Below, piece after piece: positions 17,529-26,626 of a stretch of DNA of 64,000 nt. Source of the DNA: Paratractidigestivibacter sp963640745 (GTDB lineage: Bacteria; Actinomycetota; Coriobacteriia; Coriobacteriales; Atopobiaceae); assembly GCA_963640745.1 (NCBI GenBank), contig CAVIBB010000002.1, positions 13,631 through 77,630 on the forward strand. Direction: 5' to 3'. How positions within the stretch are numbered: position 1 is the first letter of the stretch; each line of letters begins with the position of its first letter. A program made the position numbers and the translations under genes. The notes below the pieces were generated by a model. The model was not told the DNA's origin. It saw nothing but the letters and a program-made list of their open reading frames with translations, and did not search any database.

Positions 17529-17561
17529 TTCTCGACGGCGCTCTGGCATAAGGGGGATTTT

Positions 17562-17792
17562 ATGACTCGCAAGATAATCAATACCTTTGATGTGGCGGAC
17601 TGCAATAAGGCGCTGGCGGCGGCAGGGCTGGAAACACGCGTCCACCTGCACGACGCCTGCGGCGCCCAGTTCTTTAGCTGGGACACGCTCGGCGAGTTGG
17701 ATGCCCGGGTTCGAGAGACCGTTGCCGCCTTCTTTGCCGCCCGCGGCGTCGAGCTTGCCTTCAACGAGGACGCGTCGTTTTACGTGCGGTAG
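17562..17792 (+). CDS. Small conserved protein of unknown function
   Basis: This 76-residue protein starts at ATG 17562 after GGGGG. It contains HLHDACGAQFFSW, which resembles the RDAC-type motif of small uncharacterised clostridial and actinobacterial proteins. It lies 33 bp after the HxlR gene and may be co-transcribed. There are no transmembrane segments and no function can be assigned. Confidence 0.7.
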   Translation: MTRKIINTFDVADCNKALAAAGLETRVHLHDACGAQFFSWDTLGELDARVRETVAAFFAARGVELAFNEDASFYVR

Positions 17793-17803
17793 TTATAAAT
17801 CGA

Positions 17804-17819
17804 GTATGTGACTACATAC
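17804..17819. promoter_or_regulatory. Candidate operator of the toxin-antitoxin operon
   Basis: The perfect inverted repeat GTATGT-GACT-ACATAC lies just upstream of a TACAAT -10-like box (17841-17846) and 65 bp before the antitoxin start. Antitoxins commonly repress their own operon through such a site. Confidence 0.5.
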
Positions 17820-17884
17820 CCAATCGAGTCCACAAAAGCGTACAATTTAGTGATACACACGTCTTGTCAGGGTTAGGAGTCGCC

Positions 17885-18175
17885 ATGACGGTCATATATT
17901 CCTCTGCCGCGCTTAAGTCAAAGCAACGTGAGGTCAAGGACGCCGCTCTTAAGGACGTTGTGCACATAACCGAGAACGGCAACGGGGCGTTTGTATTCTG
18001 CTCGGAGGAACTCTTTGAACGAAAACTCCGAGAAGCGGCCGAAGAGGCGGCTTATGAGGAGCGTTTGATGGCCGTCGTCGAGCGCGGACGTGCCGATTAC
18101 GTTGCTGGCAGGGTTGTTGAGGGTACCCAGGCCGCTTTGGCCGCCATCGAGCAGAGGCGCGCCTCCCGTGGCTAG
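17885..18175 (+). CDS. Antitoxin (Phd/YefM-like) of a type II toxin-antitoxin pair
   Basis: This 96-residue protein starts at ATG 17885 after TTAGGAG. The N-terminal MTVIYSSAALKSKQREVKDAA looks like a Phd/YefM DNA-binding fold, and VVHITENGNGAFVF is the beta segment. A charged helical C-terminus would wrap the toxin. The toxin gene starts one base after this stop. Neutralising the toxin and repressing the operon are the expected roles, by analogy. Confidence 0.75.
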   Translation: MTVIYSSAALKSKQREVKDAALKDVVHITENGNGAFVFCSEELFERKLREAAEEAAYEERLMAVVERGRADYVAGRVVEGTQAALAAIEQRRASRG

Positions 18176-18176
18176 G

Positions 18177-18437
18177 ATGATCTATACCGAGGGCTTTCTT
18201 GAGGACGCCGCGAATGTCTACTCGCCTCGAGTGCAGGAAAACCTTACCGGTGTTCTGAGCGCGGTAGAGACGTTCCCCCGCATTGGGTCTCAATCGATTC
18301 CCGCTTCGATAAAAGAGCGGTTCGGAGAGAGGGTCCTTAAGGTGGTCGTCGAGCCGTTCGACTTGATCTACGAGTACCTGGAAGAAGCAGACGCCGTGGT
18401 TGTTTACGGCTTGGTTCCGTTTCGCGCGGCGCGCTAG
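18177..18437 (+). CDS. RelE/ParE-family toxin
   Basis: This 86-residue protein has the plasmid-stabilisation (ParE/RelE) pattern: MIYTEGFLEDAANV at the start, then FPRIGSQSIPASIKERFGERVLKVVVEPFDLIYEYLEE and a terminal VVVYGLVPFRAAR. It starts at ATG 18177, right after the antitoxin stop (TAGGATG), so it is coupled. Whether it cleaves mRNA or poisons gyrase cannot be decided here. Confidence 0.78.
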   Translation: MIYTEGFLEDAANVYSPRVQENLTGVLSAVETFPRIGSQSIPASIKERFGERVLKVVVEPFDLIYEYLEEADAVVVYGLVPFRAAR

Positions 18438-18477
18438 GGTTGCCCTTCCGTGCAGCTGGGTTCGTGCGCTCAGCAGC

Positions 18478-18750
18478 CTACCGCCCAGCCTTGTGCGTGA
18501 GATGCCAGCCGCCGCAGTAATCGCATTCGTAGCAGTGCAGGTCCCGGGAGCCGTGGCGGCGACAGGCGCGGATGGCGTCCTCAGCCTCGGCACGCGTGGC
18601 GTAGCGCTTCTTGCGATCGCAGGCTTTGTAGCGCAGGTGCTCCTCGTGACGCGCGTCTTCGCGGGCAAAGACGCCACCGAGCTGGTCGCCGAGCTGCGAC
18701 TCGAACGCGGCGCGCTGGGCTGCGCGAGCGGATTTCTTCTTGCTGCCCAT
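18478..18750 (-). CDS. Small zinc-ribbon-like protein
   Basis: This 90-residue basic protein starts MGSKKKSARAAQ and ends with CYECDYCGGWHLTHKAGR. The CxxCxxC(G)GWHLT tail is seen in many short actinobacterial and phage proteins of unknown function. It probably binds zinc and nucleic acid. It is convergent with the toxin gene. Its ATG at 18750 lies 225 bp from the divergent Crp-type gene. Confidence 0.72.
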   Translation of the reverse strand: MGSKKKSARAAQRAAFESQLGDQLGGVFAREDARHEEHLRYKACDRKKRYATRAEAEDAIRACRRHGSRDLHCYECDYCGGWHLTHKAGR

Positions 18751-18916
18751 GCGGCGGCCTCCTTTGTCTCGGCGTTTCCTTTTCCGGCGCCTTCCTTTGA
18801 ATGTTCCCCATCCTAACCAAATGCTGCGCTGGGCCGTCGGGCTGGCCCGGTGGCAGCTTGAGTTGTCGAGCTTTTGCGAAGAAGTTAGCTATGGTTGCCG
18901 CGGCAACCTTCGCAGG

Positions 18917-18936
18917 AAGTTTGACTGAGCAAACTT
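18917..18936. promoter_or_regulatory. Candidate Crp/Fnr-type operator
   Basis: The perfect inverted repeat AAGTTTG-ACTGAG-CAAACTT is immediately followed by a TTATAT -10-like box and lies about 40 bp before the Crp-type regulator start. This suggests autoregulation. Confidence 0.55.
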
Positions 18937-18974
18937 ATATCATCGGCATCTGGCGAATTGAGGGAAGGGCGCAT

Positions 18975-19637
18975 ATGCGAATCGCTGACGACAAGGTCAC
19001 TCGGGTTCTCGCGGCCTCGCCGGTGTTTCGCGGCGTGCCGAGCGATTGCGTCCAGGAGGTGCTTACCGAGCTCGGGTGTACGGTCGGTAACTATGCTGAA
19101 CAGGACTTTATTGCCCATGCTGGCGATGCGTTGCGGACGTACCCCGTGCTTATCTCCGGCGTGGTGGAGGCCCGGCTGCCCAAGGCGGGTGGCTATACCA
19201 TCGTCGGCCGCTTCGCGCCGGGCGACTCCTTTGCCGAGGCGGTTCCGACAACGCTCAAGCATTCGCCGGTCGACATCGTCTGCATCGAAGCCTCGAGCGT
19301 GGCGTTTATTCCCGCTGCGGCCTTGGAGGAAAGCGACAGCAATAACTGCCTGCGTGTCCGGGCGAACCTGCTCGCCGAGATGTCAAAGAAGATTTCTGAG
19401 CTTTCCTACAAACTCACGTTATTTGCCGAGCCGCGGCTCCGCAATCGCCTGCTCATGTACCTCCAGGCAAAGGATACGGACGGCACGGGCGAGGTTACGC
19501 TCGAGTACAACCGCAAGGAGCTCGCCAGCTACCTGGGGGTTAACGACAAGGCGCTTTCGCGCGAGCTTCGTCGGCTACAGGACGAGGGCGTTCTCGCGGT
19601 GGACGGAAAGCATGTGCGCATTCTTACCAATGCATAA
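18975..19637 (+). CDS. Crp/Fnr-family transcriptional regulator
   Basis: This 220-residue protein has a cyclic-nucleotide-binding-type beta barrel (about residues 15-125; GRFAPGDSFAEA) and a C-terminal winged helix (RKELASYLGVNDKALSRELRRLQDEGVL, about 175-205). The recognition helix lacks the ETxSR of FNR, so its DNA target should differ. ATG 18975 follows AGGGAAGGG. It heads a group with a DUF1858-like protein and the giant activase at 19982, which resembles clusters where such regulators control redox or Fe-S enzymes. Confidence 0.9.
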   Translation: MRIADDKVTRVLAASPVFRGVPSDCVQEVLTELGCTVGNYAEQDFIAHAGDALRTYPVLISGVVEARLPKAGGYTIVGRFAPGDSFAEAVPTTLKHSPVDIVCIEASSVAFIPAAALEESDSNNCLRVRANLLAEMSKKISELSYKLTLFAEPRLRNRLLMYLQAKDTDGTGEVTLEYNRKELASYLGVNDKALSRELRRLQDEGVLAVDGKHVRILTNA

Positions 19638-19667
19638 ATAAATGATATTTACTCTGCGAGAGGAACC

Positions 19668-19889
19668 ATGATGATCGACCCCTCCAAGTCCATGAACCAG
19701 ATCGCCACCGAGGAACCCGCCTTCGGGGAGTTCCTGCGCTCCAAGGGCTTCCCGTTCTCGGTGAGCAATCCCATCACCAAGCTCGTGACGTTCAACGACG
19801 TCGTGAAGCTCAAGAAACTGGATCGCGAGGCGTTTCTTGCCGAGTACGAGGCGTGGGCAGCGGAGCGCGAAGGCGCCGACGAGGCCTAG
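19668..19889 (+). CDS. DUF1858-like small domain protein
   Basis: This 73-residue protein opens IDPSKSMNQIATEEPAFGEFLRSKGF, the pattern of DUF1858/ScdA-N domains often linked with Fe-S or nitric-oxide-related proteins, but it lacks the usual conserved Cys. It lies 30 bp after the Crp-type gene and 92 bp before the activase gene, so it probably belongs to the same operon. Confidence 0.7.
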   Translation: MMIDPSKSMNQIATEEPAFGEFLRSKGFPFSVSNPITKLVTFNDVVKLKKLDREAFLAEYEAWAAEREGADEA

Positions 19890-19981
19890 GCGGCAAGAAG
19901 GCCGACGGCAACGACGCCAGTTTGCCGCGACCGTGTTGTTTAGGTCCGCACTCTGCGAACAAAACTAAAGAGGAGATCAAC

Positions 19982-22900
19982 GTGAAGTACACCGTTGGCA
20001 TAGACGCGGGCGCGAGCTCGGTCAAGGTGGTTGCTGTGGCTGTTGCTGCCGGGTCGGAATCGCCGGCGACCGTAAGCGACGGCGCCGGCAAGAAGCTCGT
20101 GTCGCTTGAGCTGCTGTGGAGCCGCCGCGAGCCGCACCGCGGGGACCCGGCTGGCGCGGCGCATGGGCTTCTTGCCCGTATGGCCGCGGAGCTGGGGCTG
20201 GACGGATGCGTCGGTGTGTGCGCCACGGGTTCAGCGGCGAGCGCCATTGCCGCCGCCGTGGGCGCCGAGAGCTTTCCGGTTCTGGAGGACGTGCCCGCCA
20301 TCGCCGGGGGTATAGCCGCGCTCGCGCCGCACGCGCGCTCCGTTATTGCCGTGGGCGGACAAAACGCCTGCTACGTCCACGGGGTCGGCGCGGGCGAGGT
20401 GCCGCAGTTCGCCATGAACGAGAGCTGCGCCTCGGGCACGGGCGCTTTCTTCGAGGACCAGATGACGCGCCTTGGCCTCTCTATCGAGGCCTATTCCGAC
20501 CTGGTGGCGGGCGCGGAGTCGGTGCCGCGAATCTCGGGCCGCTGCTCGGTTTTTGCCAAGACGGACATCATTCACCGGCAGCAGGAGGGCGTGGCCGTCG
20601 AGGACATTCTTCTGGGCCTTTGCTATGCCATGGCCAAGAGTTTCAAGGCGCTCATCGTGCGCGGCCTTCCCGTTGAGGCGCCGGTGGCGCTTGCGGGCGG
20701 TGTCGCGCTTAACGCGGGCGTCGTGCGTGCGATGCGCGACGTGTTCGGCTTGGCGGAAGACGAGCTGCTCTGTGGGGACGAGGCGCTTTTTGCGCAGGCT
20801 ACCGGCGCGGCGTTGCATGCCCGCGGCGGCGAGAAGGGCGTCGGGCTCGAGAGGCTTCTTGCGGCGCTGAGCAAGTCGGGCCGCGCCGTTGCTGTCGACG
20901 TGCTTCCCCGCACGGCTCCGCTGCCGAACAGCGGTTATGCGCCGAGCAAGGGCTTTGTTGACGTGGCGCGCTCCGAGTGGGAGGCCTCCGTGGATGGCCT
21001 GGTCCACGCGACGCTCGGCATCGACGTGGGCTCTACCTCGACGAATCTCGTGCTGCTCGACCGCTCGGGCCGTGTGCTCGACGCGCAGTACCTGCGGACC
21101 GCGGGCGACGCGCGCAACGCCGTGCGCGAGGGACTGGCCTCGCTGGGTTCGCGCTTGGGTAACGTTGTGGCTGTGGATGCCGTGGTCACCACCGGCTCGG
21201 GCCGCGGCCTTATGGCCAAGTTCGTGGGCGCCGATGCCGCTATAGACGAGATCACGTGCCAGGCGGCCGGCGCCGCGCACGCAAACCCGCAGGTAGACAC
21301 TGTCTTCGAAATCGGCGGGCAGGACTCCAAGTACATCTCGCTGCGTGACGGGCAGGTCGTCGATTTCCAGATGAACAAGGTCTGCGCGGCGGGAACAGGC
21401 TCCTTTGTCGAGGAGCAGGCGGCACGCCTCGGCGTCGCAATCGCGGATTACGGCGCCCTCGCGCTCTCGGCCGCGGCGCCCGTGGACCTCGGCGAGCGTT
21501 GCACCGTCTTCGTCGAGACGGCTATCAACGCCGCGCTGGCCGCGGGTGCGAGCAAGGCCGACGTGACCGCGGGCCTCGCGCTTTCCGTCGTGCGCAACTA
21601 CCTGCATCGCGTTGTGGGCGCGAAGCCCGTGGGCGAGCACATCGTGCTTCAGGGCGGCGTTGCATACAACCCCGCCATTGTCGAGGCGTTCCGCGCGTTT
21701 TGGGGCGATGCCGTAACCGTGAGCCCGCATTTTGCGGTCTCGGGTGCCGTGGGCGCGGCGCTCATGGCGGCGGAGAAGGCCGCCGAGCCCGGCTTTGAGG
21801 GAACGGCCTTCAAGGGCTTTGACCTGGCCGGTTCTTCTCGCCAAGCGAACGAAGCTGGCCAAGAGCAGGTCGCGCTGAACCGCGCGTTCTATGCGCGTAC
21901 CGAGGAGCTTTTCCTTAAGGATTACAGCGGTGAGCGCGACCCGGCAAAGAAGACCGTGGGTATCCCGCGCTGCCTCATGCTCCACCGGCTCTTTCCTCTT
22001 GCGAATCAATTCTTTATGCAACTCGGATATAACGTGCTTCTCTCCCCGGATACATCTGAGGACATCGTGGCACTCGCGCAGGAGCACGCGCGCGGGGAGA
22101 CCTGCTATCCGGTCAAGCTCATCTACGGCCATATGGCGTGGCTGGCGGAGCGGGATGTGGATTACATCTTTATGCCCCGCGTACGGACTATCCGTCATGC
22201 GTCGTCGAGCGTGGCGCACAACTATGCGTGCGTGTACATGCAGACGGCGCCGCTGCTTGTGGCTGACGACCTGGGCCTTGAACAGCGCGGCATTGAGCTT
22301 TTGAGCCCCATGCTCGACATGGACTTCGGGCAAGAGGCCATGGCCGGAGCCATGCTGGGGCTTGGCGAGCAGCTCGGCCATACGCCGCAGGAAACCGCCG
22401 TCGCTATGATGGCGGGCGGCTTTGCCGTCACCGAGTACGGGCAAGAGCTGGAGCGCTTGGGCGACGAGTTGCTGGCGTCTCTTGCCCCCGACGAGCGCGT
22501 GCTCGTCATTGTCACGCGAAATTACGGCATCGCGGACAGCGCCCTTAACATGGGAATCCCGCAGATTCTGCTCGACCACGGGCAGAAGGTCATTACGCTC
22601 TCGCACCTGCATGGCGGCCACGATGTCGATGTTTCCGCCGACCACCCGGGAATCTGCTGGCCGTTTGGGCAGCACATCGTCACGGGCGCAAAGATCATCC
22701 GCCGCGACCCGCGCCTCTTCGCCGTGTACCTGACCAACCACGGGTGCGGGCCGGACACGATGATGGATAAGCTCTTTGCCGAGGAGATGGGCAGCAAGCC
22801 CTACCTGGCCATCGAGTGCGACGAGCACTTTAGCCGCGTGGGCGTGGTCACGCGCGTCGAGGCGTTCCTTAACGCGCTTTCTCATCTTTCGGCGGAAGAC

Positions 22901-24217
22901 GCCGTGCGCGTGAGTTCGGTCGATGACGGCGAGAAGGGCGTGCTGGCGACGGATGGCTGCGCTGGTTGCTGTGGATGTGGCGGCGCCGCGGGGGCCGATG
23001 GCAGTGAGGCTGGTGTCGCGGGGACCGATGGCAAGAAGCCCGCAGCCTCGATGGCTCTCTACGCGATTCCCGAGGGCGGGGAAGTTCCCGCGCCCGGCGC
23101 CGGCGAGCGTGTCGTGGTGCCGGGCATCGGCGTTTACGGCGAGCTTGTTGCCGCCGCCTTGCGCCGCCGCGGGCTCGACGCGCGCACGGCCCCGTTGGAT
23201 GCCGCGGCCCTCGAGGCTGGGCGTACAGCAACCTCCACGAAGGAGTACTGTTCGTTCACGGCACTTCTCGGTATGTCTATCCTCGCAGCTGAGCAAGCGG
23301 CGCGCGATGGCGTTGACCTGCACTTGGTTTTGCCGGCCACGCGCGGCGCAGAGGCGGATAACCAGTTCGAGCGCGCCGTCCGCGCGATTCTGCGGGCGCG
23401 CGGACGCGCGGACGTGAAAATCTGGGCGCCGAAGTTCGAGACCTTGCCGTGGGAGCTCGAGCGCGTCTTTGGGCCGGGCGCGGCCGAGAGGCTCTTCGGC
23501 CTTCTTGTTGAGGGGGACGTTGCGACGGCGCTCGCCGCCGCCGAGGCCAAGCCCGAGGTCACCTCAGACTCCACGTCCCGTTGCCTCTTTCTGGTCGGGG
23601 AGTGGCCGCTTGTTTTCTGCGACGACCTCGCCGGAAACATCTGGGACCTGGCAAGAAACCGCGGCTACGCCGTGGCGCGCATGCCGCTTTCCGAGTGGTT
23701 CTGGATGCTGTGGAACGACGAGCTCGTCGAGGACCGCACTTTCGGTTCGCATGCGGCGGCTGCGGGCATGCCTTGGGAGAACGCGGACCATGCACGCACG
23801 GCGACGCTGGATCCGAACGACATCCCGTCGGCGAAGCTCGATCGACGTGCCGTGCTTCTCGGTGTGTTGCGCGAAAAGATGCGCGCCGCCGCCGACCACA
23901 TTGCTGCCGAGGCGGGGGAGACCTACGCCCCCTTCGCCGTCGATTTCGACGAGCTCACGGCTGTGGCCGACCGGATCTTGCCGCGCTTTGCGGGCGGAAA
24001 CGCTCGTTATCGCATCGCCAAGCAGGTCTGCGAGTCGCGTAGGAGCGCCGGCGTCGTCACCGTAGCTTCTCTCTACGAGAATGCCGATACGATGCTACGC
24101 CTTAAGGAAGCCTCGCCTGAGTACCGCGCCACAGCGCCCGTGCTTCACCTGGGCTTCGACGGCACGCTCGATGCCGACATCGGCGATAAACTGTCGTCAT
24201 TCCTGTATTACGTCTAG
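19982..24217 (+). CDS. Giant 2-hydroxyacyl-CoA dehydratase activase-type protein (two ASKHA domains, DUF2229, HgdB-like)
   Basis: At 1411 residues, starting at GTG 19982 after AAGAGGAG, this belongs to the acyl-CoA dehydratase activase family. ASKHA ATPase domain 1 (about 3-290) has GIDAGASSVK, ESCASGTGAFFEDQ and GRCSVFAKTD. Domain 2 (about 343-600) has GIDVGSTSTN, EIGGQDSK, NKVCAAGTGSF and ERCTVFVET. In both, the Cys residues match those that bridge a [4Fe-4S] cluster between activase subunits. DUF2229 starts near 656 (GIPRCLMLHRLFPL). A cysteine-rich linker (CAGCCGCGG) is near 992. The C-terminal part resembles dehydratase D subunits. In the studied relatives, ATP hydrolysis drives one-electron transfer to a radical dehydratase. 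The substrate is unknown. Confidence 0.88.
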   Translation: MKYTVGIDAGASSVKVVAVAVAAGSESPATVSDGAGKKLVSLELLWSRREPHRGDPAGAAHGLLARMAAELGLDGCVGVCATGSAASAIAAAVGAESFPVLEDVPAIAGGIAALAPHARSVIAVGGQNACYVHGVGAGEVPQFAMNESCASGTGAFFEDQMTRLGLSIEAYSDLVAGAESVPRISGRCSVFAKTDIIHRQQEGVAVEDILLGLCYAMAKSFKALIVRGLPVEAPVALAGGVALNAGVVRAMRDVFGLAEDELLCGDEALFAQATGAALHARGGEKGVGLERLLAALSKSGRAVAVDVLPRTAPLPNSGYAPSKGFVDVARSEWEASVDGLVHATLGIDVGSTSTNLVLLDRSGRVLDAQYLRTAGDARNAVREGLASLGSRLGNVVAVDAVVTTGSGRGLMAKFVGADAAIDEITCQAAGAAHANPQVDTVFEIGGQDSKYISLRDGQVVDFQMNKVCAAGTGSFVEEQAARLGVAIADYGALALSAAAPVDLGERCTVFVETAINAALAAGASKADVTAGLALSVVRNYLHRVVGAKPVGEHIVLQGGVAYNPAIVEAFRAFWGDAVTVSPHFAVSGAVGAALMAAEKAAEPGFEGTAFKGFDLAGSSRQANEAGQEQVALNRAFYARTEELFLKDYSGERDPAKKTVGIPRCLMLHRLFPLANQFFMQLGYNVLLSPDTSEDIVALAQEHARGETCYPVKLIYGHMAWLAERDVDYIFMPRVRTIRHASSSVAHNYACVYMQTAPLLVADDLGLEQRGIELLSPMLDMDFGQEAMAGAMLGLGEQLGHTPQETAVAMMAGGFAVTEYGQELERLGDELLASLAPDERVLVIVTRNYGIADSALNMGIPQILLDHGQKVITLSHLHGGHDVDVSADHPGICWPFGQHIVTGAKIIRRDPRLFAVYLTNHGCGPDTMMDKLFAEEMGSKPYLAIECDEHFSRVGVVTRVEAFLNALSHLSAEDAVRVSSVDDGEKGVLATDGCAGCCGCGGAAGADGSEAGVAGTDGKKPAASMALYAIPEGGEVPAPGAGERVVVPGIGVYGELVAAALRRRGLDARTAPLDAAALEAGRTATSTKEYCSFTALLGMSILAAEQAARDGVDLHLVLPATRGAEADNQFERAVRAILRARGRADVKIWAPKFETLPWELERVFGPGAAERLFGLLVEGDVATALAAAEAKPEVTSDSTSRCLFLVGEWPLVFCDDLAGNIWDLARNRGYAVARMPLSEWFWMLWNDELVEDRTFGSHAAAAGMPWENADHARTATLDPNDIPSAKLDRRAVLLGVLREKMRAAADHIAAEAGETYAPFAVDFDELTAVADRILPRFAGGNARYRIAKQVCESRRSAGVVTVASLYENADTMLRLKEASPEYRATAPVLHLGFDGTLDADIGDKLSSFLYYV

Positions 24218-24257
24218 CCAGCGCCGCTGCGTATGCGGCCAAGAAGAAAGGTGTGTC

Positions 24258-24593
24258 ATGGAACTCATCAAGAACATCGAGAAGGAAACCGTCTTTAACC
24301 TGGCTGAGGCCGTTCCCGCCGAGGCCGGCAAGGTCAACAGCCTTACGCTCTCCCAGATGCCGGGCGCCAAGGTGACGCTCTTTGCCATCGACGCCGACGA
24401 GGGCATGAGCAGCCACGCGGCCGGCGGCGACGCCATGGTCAACGTGCTCGAGGGCACGGGCGAGATCACCATCAGCGGGGTGGCGCACGAGGTGCACGCC
24501 GGCGAGAGCATCGTGATTCCCGCGGGTGCCCCGCACGCGGTTCGTGGCGTCACGGCGTTCAAGATGCTGCTCGTCGTCATCCTTCCTGCGTAA
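24258..24593 (+). CDS. Cupin-domain protein
   Basis: This 111-residue single cupin has GMSSHAAGGDAMVNVLEGTGEI (motif 1, one His) and PAGAPHAVRG (motif 2, His). It starts at ATG 24258, 40 bp after the activase gene, and is followed nine bases later by a second cupin of identical length. The two are tandem relatives. The metal ligand set is reduced, so it may be a binding or sensing protein rather than an enzyme. Confidence 0.82.
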   Translation: MELIKNIEKETVFNLAEAVPAEAGKVNSLTLSQMPGAKVTLFAIDADEGMSSHAAGGDAMVNVLEGTGEITISGVAHEVHAGESIVIPAGAPHAVRGVTAFKMLLVVILPA

Positions 24594-24602
24594 GGGGCCG
24601 CG

Positions 24603-24938
24603 ATGCCGTTTAGGAACCTGCCGACCGAGGCCGCGGAGCCGCTCGCGTCGCTCATCGATGCACGCCCGGGCCAGGTCTCGAGTATGTCACTCACGCGTGT
24701 GGGCGACGCCTTGGGCGCCACGCTGCTGGCGTTCTCGGAAGGGGAGAGCGTCTCGGAGGAGCGCTATCCCGGCGATGCGCTGTATTACCTGGTGGAGGGC
24801 GCGACCCAGATTCGGTTCGCGGAGGACGGCCGCGCCGTTGCAATGACCACCGGCGACATCCTGCGCGTCCCCGCGGGCGTCGAGCACGCCGTCGAGCCGA
24901 CCTGCGCCACCAAAATCCTTCAGCTCGTCCTCGCCTAA
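24603..24938 (+). CDS. Cupin-domain protein (second copy)
   Basis: This 111-residue cupin has YPGDALYYLVEGATQIRF (motif 1, His lost) and VPAGVEHAVEPT (motif 2, His kept). It follows the first cupin by nine bases in what is probably one transcript with the activase. The loss of motif-1 His argues against a typical mononuclear metal site. Confidence 0.82.
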   Translation: MPFRNLPTEAAEPLASLIDARPGQVSSMSLTRVGDALGATLLAFSEGESVSEERYPGDALYYLVEGATQIRFAEDGRAVAMTTGDILRVPAGVEHAVEPTCATKILQLVLA

Positions 24939-24974
24939 GCACCGTTCCCGGGCCGCGGGCCGGTCCGGGAACCA

Positions 24975-25113
24975 AAAATCGCCTCCGTGTGGGATTTAAT
25001 TCGAACCGGTCGAGTAGCCCAAAATTGAGCAAGCCGTCTACCTGCGGAAACGTAAACGCAAAACGGTCGGCTACTCGCCACTTCCGAATTAAATCCCACA
25101 CGGAGGTCTTTTT
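24975..25113. repeat. Palindromic intergenic repeat, family A copy 1
   Basis: The arms CCTCCGTGTGGGATTTAATT+CG (24982-25003) and its exact complement (25085-25106) are flanked by A-rich sequence on the left and TCTTTTTT on the right. The inner boxes CGAGTAGCC and GGCTACTCG pair around a loop with AGCAAGCCGTCTACC and TGCGGAAACG. Near-identical copies are at 33292 and 34686. It could end transcription of both the cupin gene and the convergent MATE gene, but its conserved loop goes beyond what a terminator needs. Confidence 0.85.
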
Positions 25114-25160
25114 TGTGCGACAGCGGCGGAAAATGTCCTGTTGGGGCTCAGCGAGAAGGC

Positions 25161-26531
25161 CTAGGCAGACAAGGCGCGAAGTTCGCGGGCAAGAAGCGCG
25201 CACGAAAGCAACGCCGCGAGGGTGTCGGCCATCGGCTGTGCCCACCATACGCCGTCGATTCCGAAGACGGCGGAGAGTGCCACGATGAGCGGCACCGCAA
25301 AGAGCAGGTAGCGACTCACGGATAGTACGGTTGAGGTGCCCTCGTGCCCCACCGCCTGGAAATACGCTGACGCCACCTGCGCCGCGAACCCGAGGGGCGC
25401 GCATATCAGGATTGGCAAGAAATGCGATGTCGTGAGGGTGAGCAGTGCCGAGTCGCTTGCATCGGCCCCGAGGAAGAAGACCGAGATGGGCTCTGCGCAG
25501 CGGATTACCACAAGGCAGGTCGCTGCCAAAACGGCCGTGGTCCCGAGCATGCTTACCCAAATGAGTCTCCGTAGCCTATCGGGTCGCCCGGCCCCATGGT
25601 TATAGCTCGCGATGGGGGAGAGCCCCATCGTAGAAGCAAGGCAGGCCATATCAAGCAGGTAAATCACGTAGCCGTTGACCACGGAAAACGCGGTCAGGTC
25701 GCCATCGCCGCCGAGCGTTCCGAGGAAGTTGTTGATGACGGTGGTGTAGACAAGGCTTGCGGCCTGCACGCCAAACAGCGGAATGCCGCGCACGAGGATG
25801 TTCTTACAGATCTGCAGGTCAAGCGCCATGCCACGAGCCGTAACCCTAAAGCCGGAGTGCCTGCTGCCGTTCACGTAGAGGATTGAGCAGAACCACAGCG
25901 CTGTCGAGGACCCGAAGTAGAAGCCCGCCGCGGCGAAGTCGAGTTTCATTACGTACACCGTGGTGTAGAGGCACGCGAGCGCGGCGCACGAGGCGGCGAC
26001 GCTCACGGCGCTCGCCACGTTCGGTTTTTCGTCGACGCGTAGAACGGCCAGGAGCAGCTGCCCGAGCGAGCAGAACGGATAGAGCAGCATCAGGTTGCGT
26101 ATAAAGCGCGTTATCTGGTCCACAAGGTCGCCCGTCGCGCCGAGGAGCACGGCGAACTGCGGCGCGAATGCCCAAAGCAGCGCCGAGAGCGCCGTCACCA
26201 GGTATGCCGTAAGCCAAAAGCCCTGTTCAAAGACGTGCTGCGCCCCTTTGAGGTCTCCGGCTCCGCGCCTCTCGCCGGCGAGCGTCGCGGTCCCGGCGCC
26301 GAGCGCGCCGCCGAGCGCGAGATTCAGCAGCTCGAGCGGCAAGACGACGGTCACGCATGCCAACCCTTCTGCGCCGAGGCCGTTGCCGATAATCAGCCCT
26401 TCCAGGATCACCATGATGATCTGGGCTAGATACCCGATGAAGGTCGTAAGCGAGTAGCGCGCAAAGAGCCGGCCAACCGGGGTCGTCTCCAGCTCACGCT
26501 CGGTCGGCTGCGGCTCGAGCAGGTCCTCCAT
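25161..26531 (-). CDS. MATE-family efflux transporter
   Basis: This 456-residue membrane protein has about twelve transmembrane segments. MATE features are PLELLNLALGGALGAGTATLAGER near residue 65-85 and LSPIASYNHGAGRPDRLR in the second half. It exports drugs or metabolites using a cation gradient; the substrate is unknown. ATG 26531 follows GGAGGAACG. Three phased GGTTTA half-sites lie 130-160 bp upstream, next to the LuxR-type regulator gene. Confidence 0.9.
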   Translation of the reverse strand: MEDLLEPQPTERELETTPVGRLFARYSLTTFIGYLAQIIMVILEGLIIGNGLGAEGLACVTVVLPLELLNLALGGALGAGTATLAGERRGAGDLKGAQHVFEQGFWLTAYLVTALSALLWAFAPQFAVLLGATGDLVDQITRFIRNLMLLYPFCSLGQLLLAVLRVDEKPNVASAVSVAASCAALACLYTTVYVMKLDFAAAGFYFGSSTALWFCSILYVNGSRHSGFRVTARGMALDLQICKNILVRGIPLFGVQAASLVYTTVINNFLGTLGGDGDLTAFSVVNGYVIYLLDMACLASTMGLSPIASYNHGAGRPDRLRRLIWVSMLGTTAVLAATCLVVIRCAEPISVFFLGADASDSALLTLTTSHFLPILICAPLGFAAQVASAYFQAVGHEGTSTVLSVSRYLLFAVPLIVALSAVFGIDGVWWAQPMADTLAALLSCALLARELRALSA

Positions 26532-26626
26532 GGCGTTCCTCCGTCCCCGCGGACGCCGCTGCGACCGCGCTCAAATGGTGCCTGGGGGCGACGGGGAGCG
26601 CCCAGGCTGCTGACGGCTCGCATGGT

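Noticed and set aside
20231..23323. 1030-codon minus-strand frame opposite the giant activase gene
   Set aside because: It is an antisense shadow with Arg/His/Ala-rich translation and no domain; the plus frame has clear ATPase motifs.
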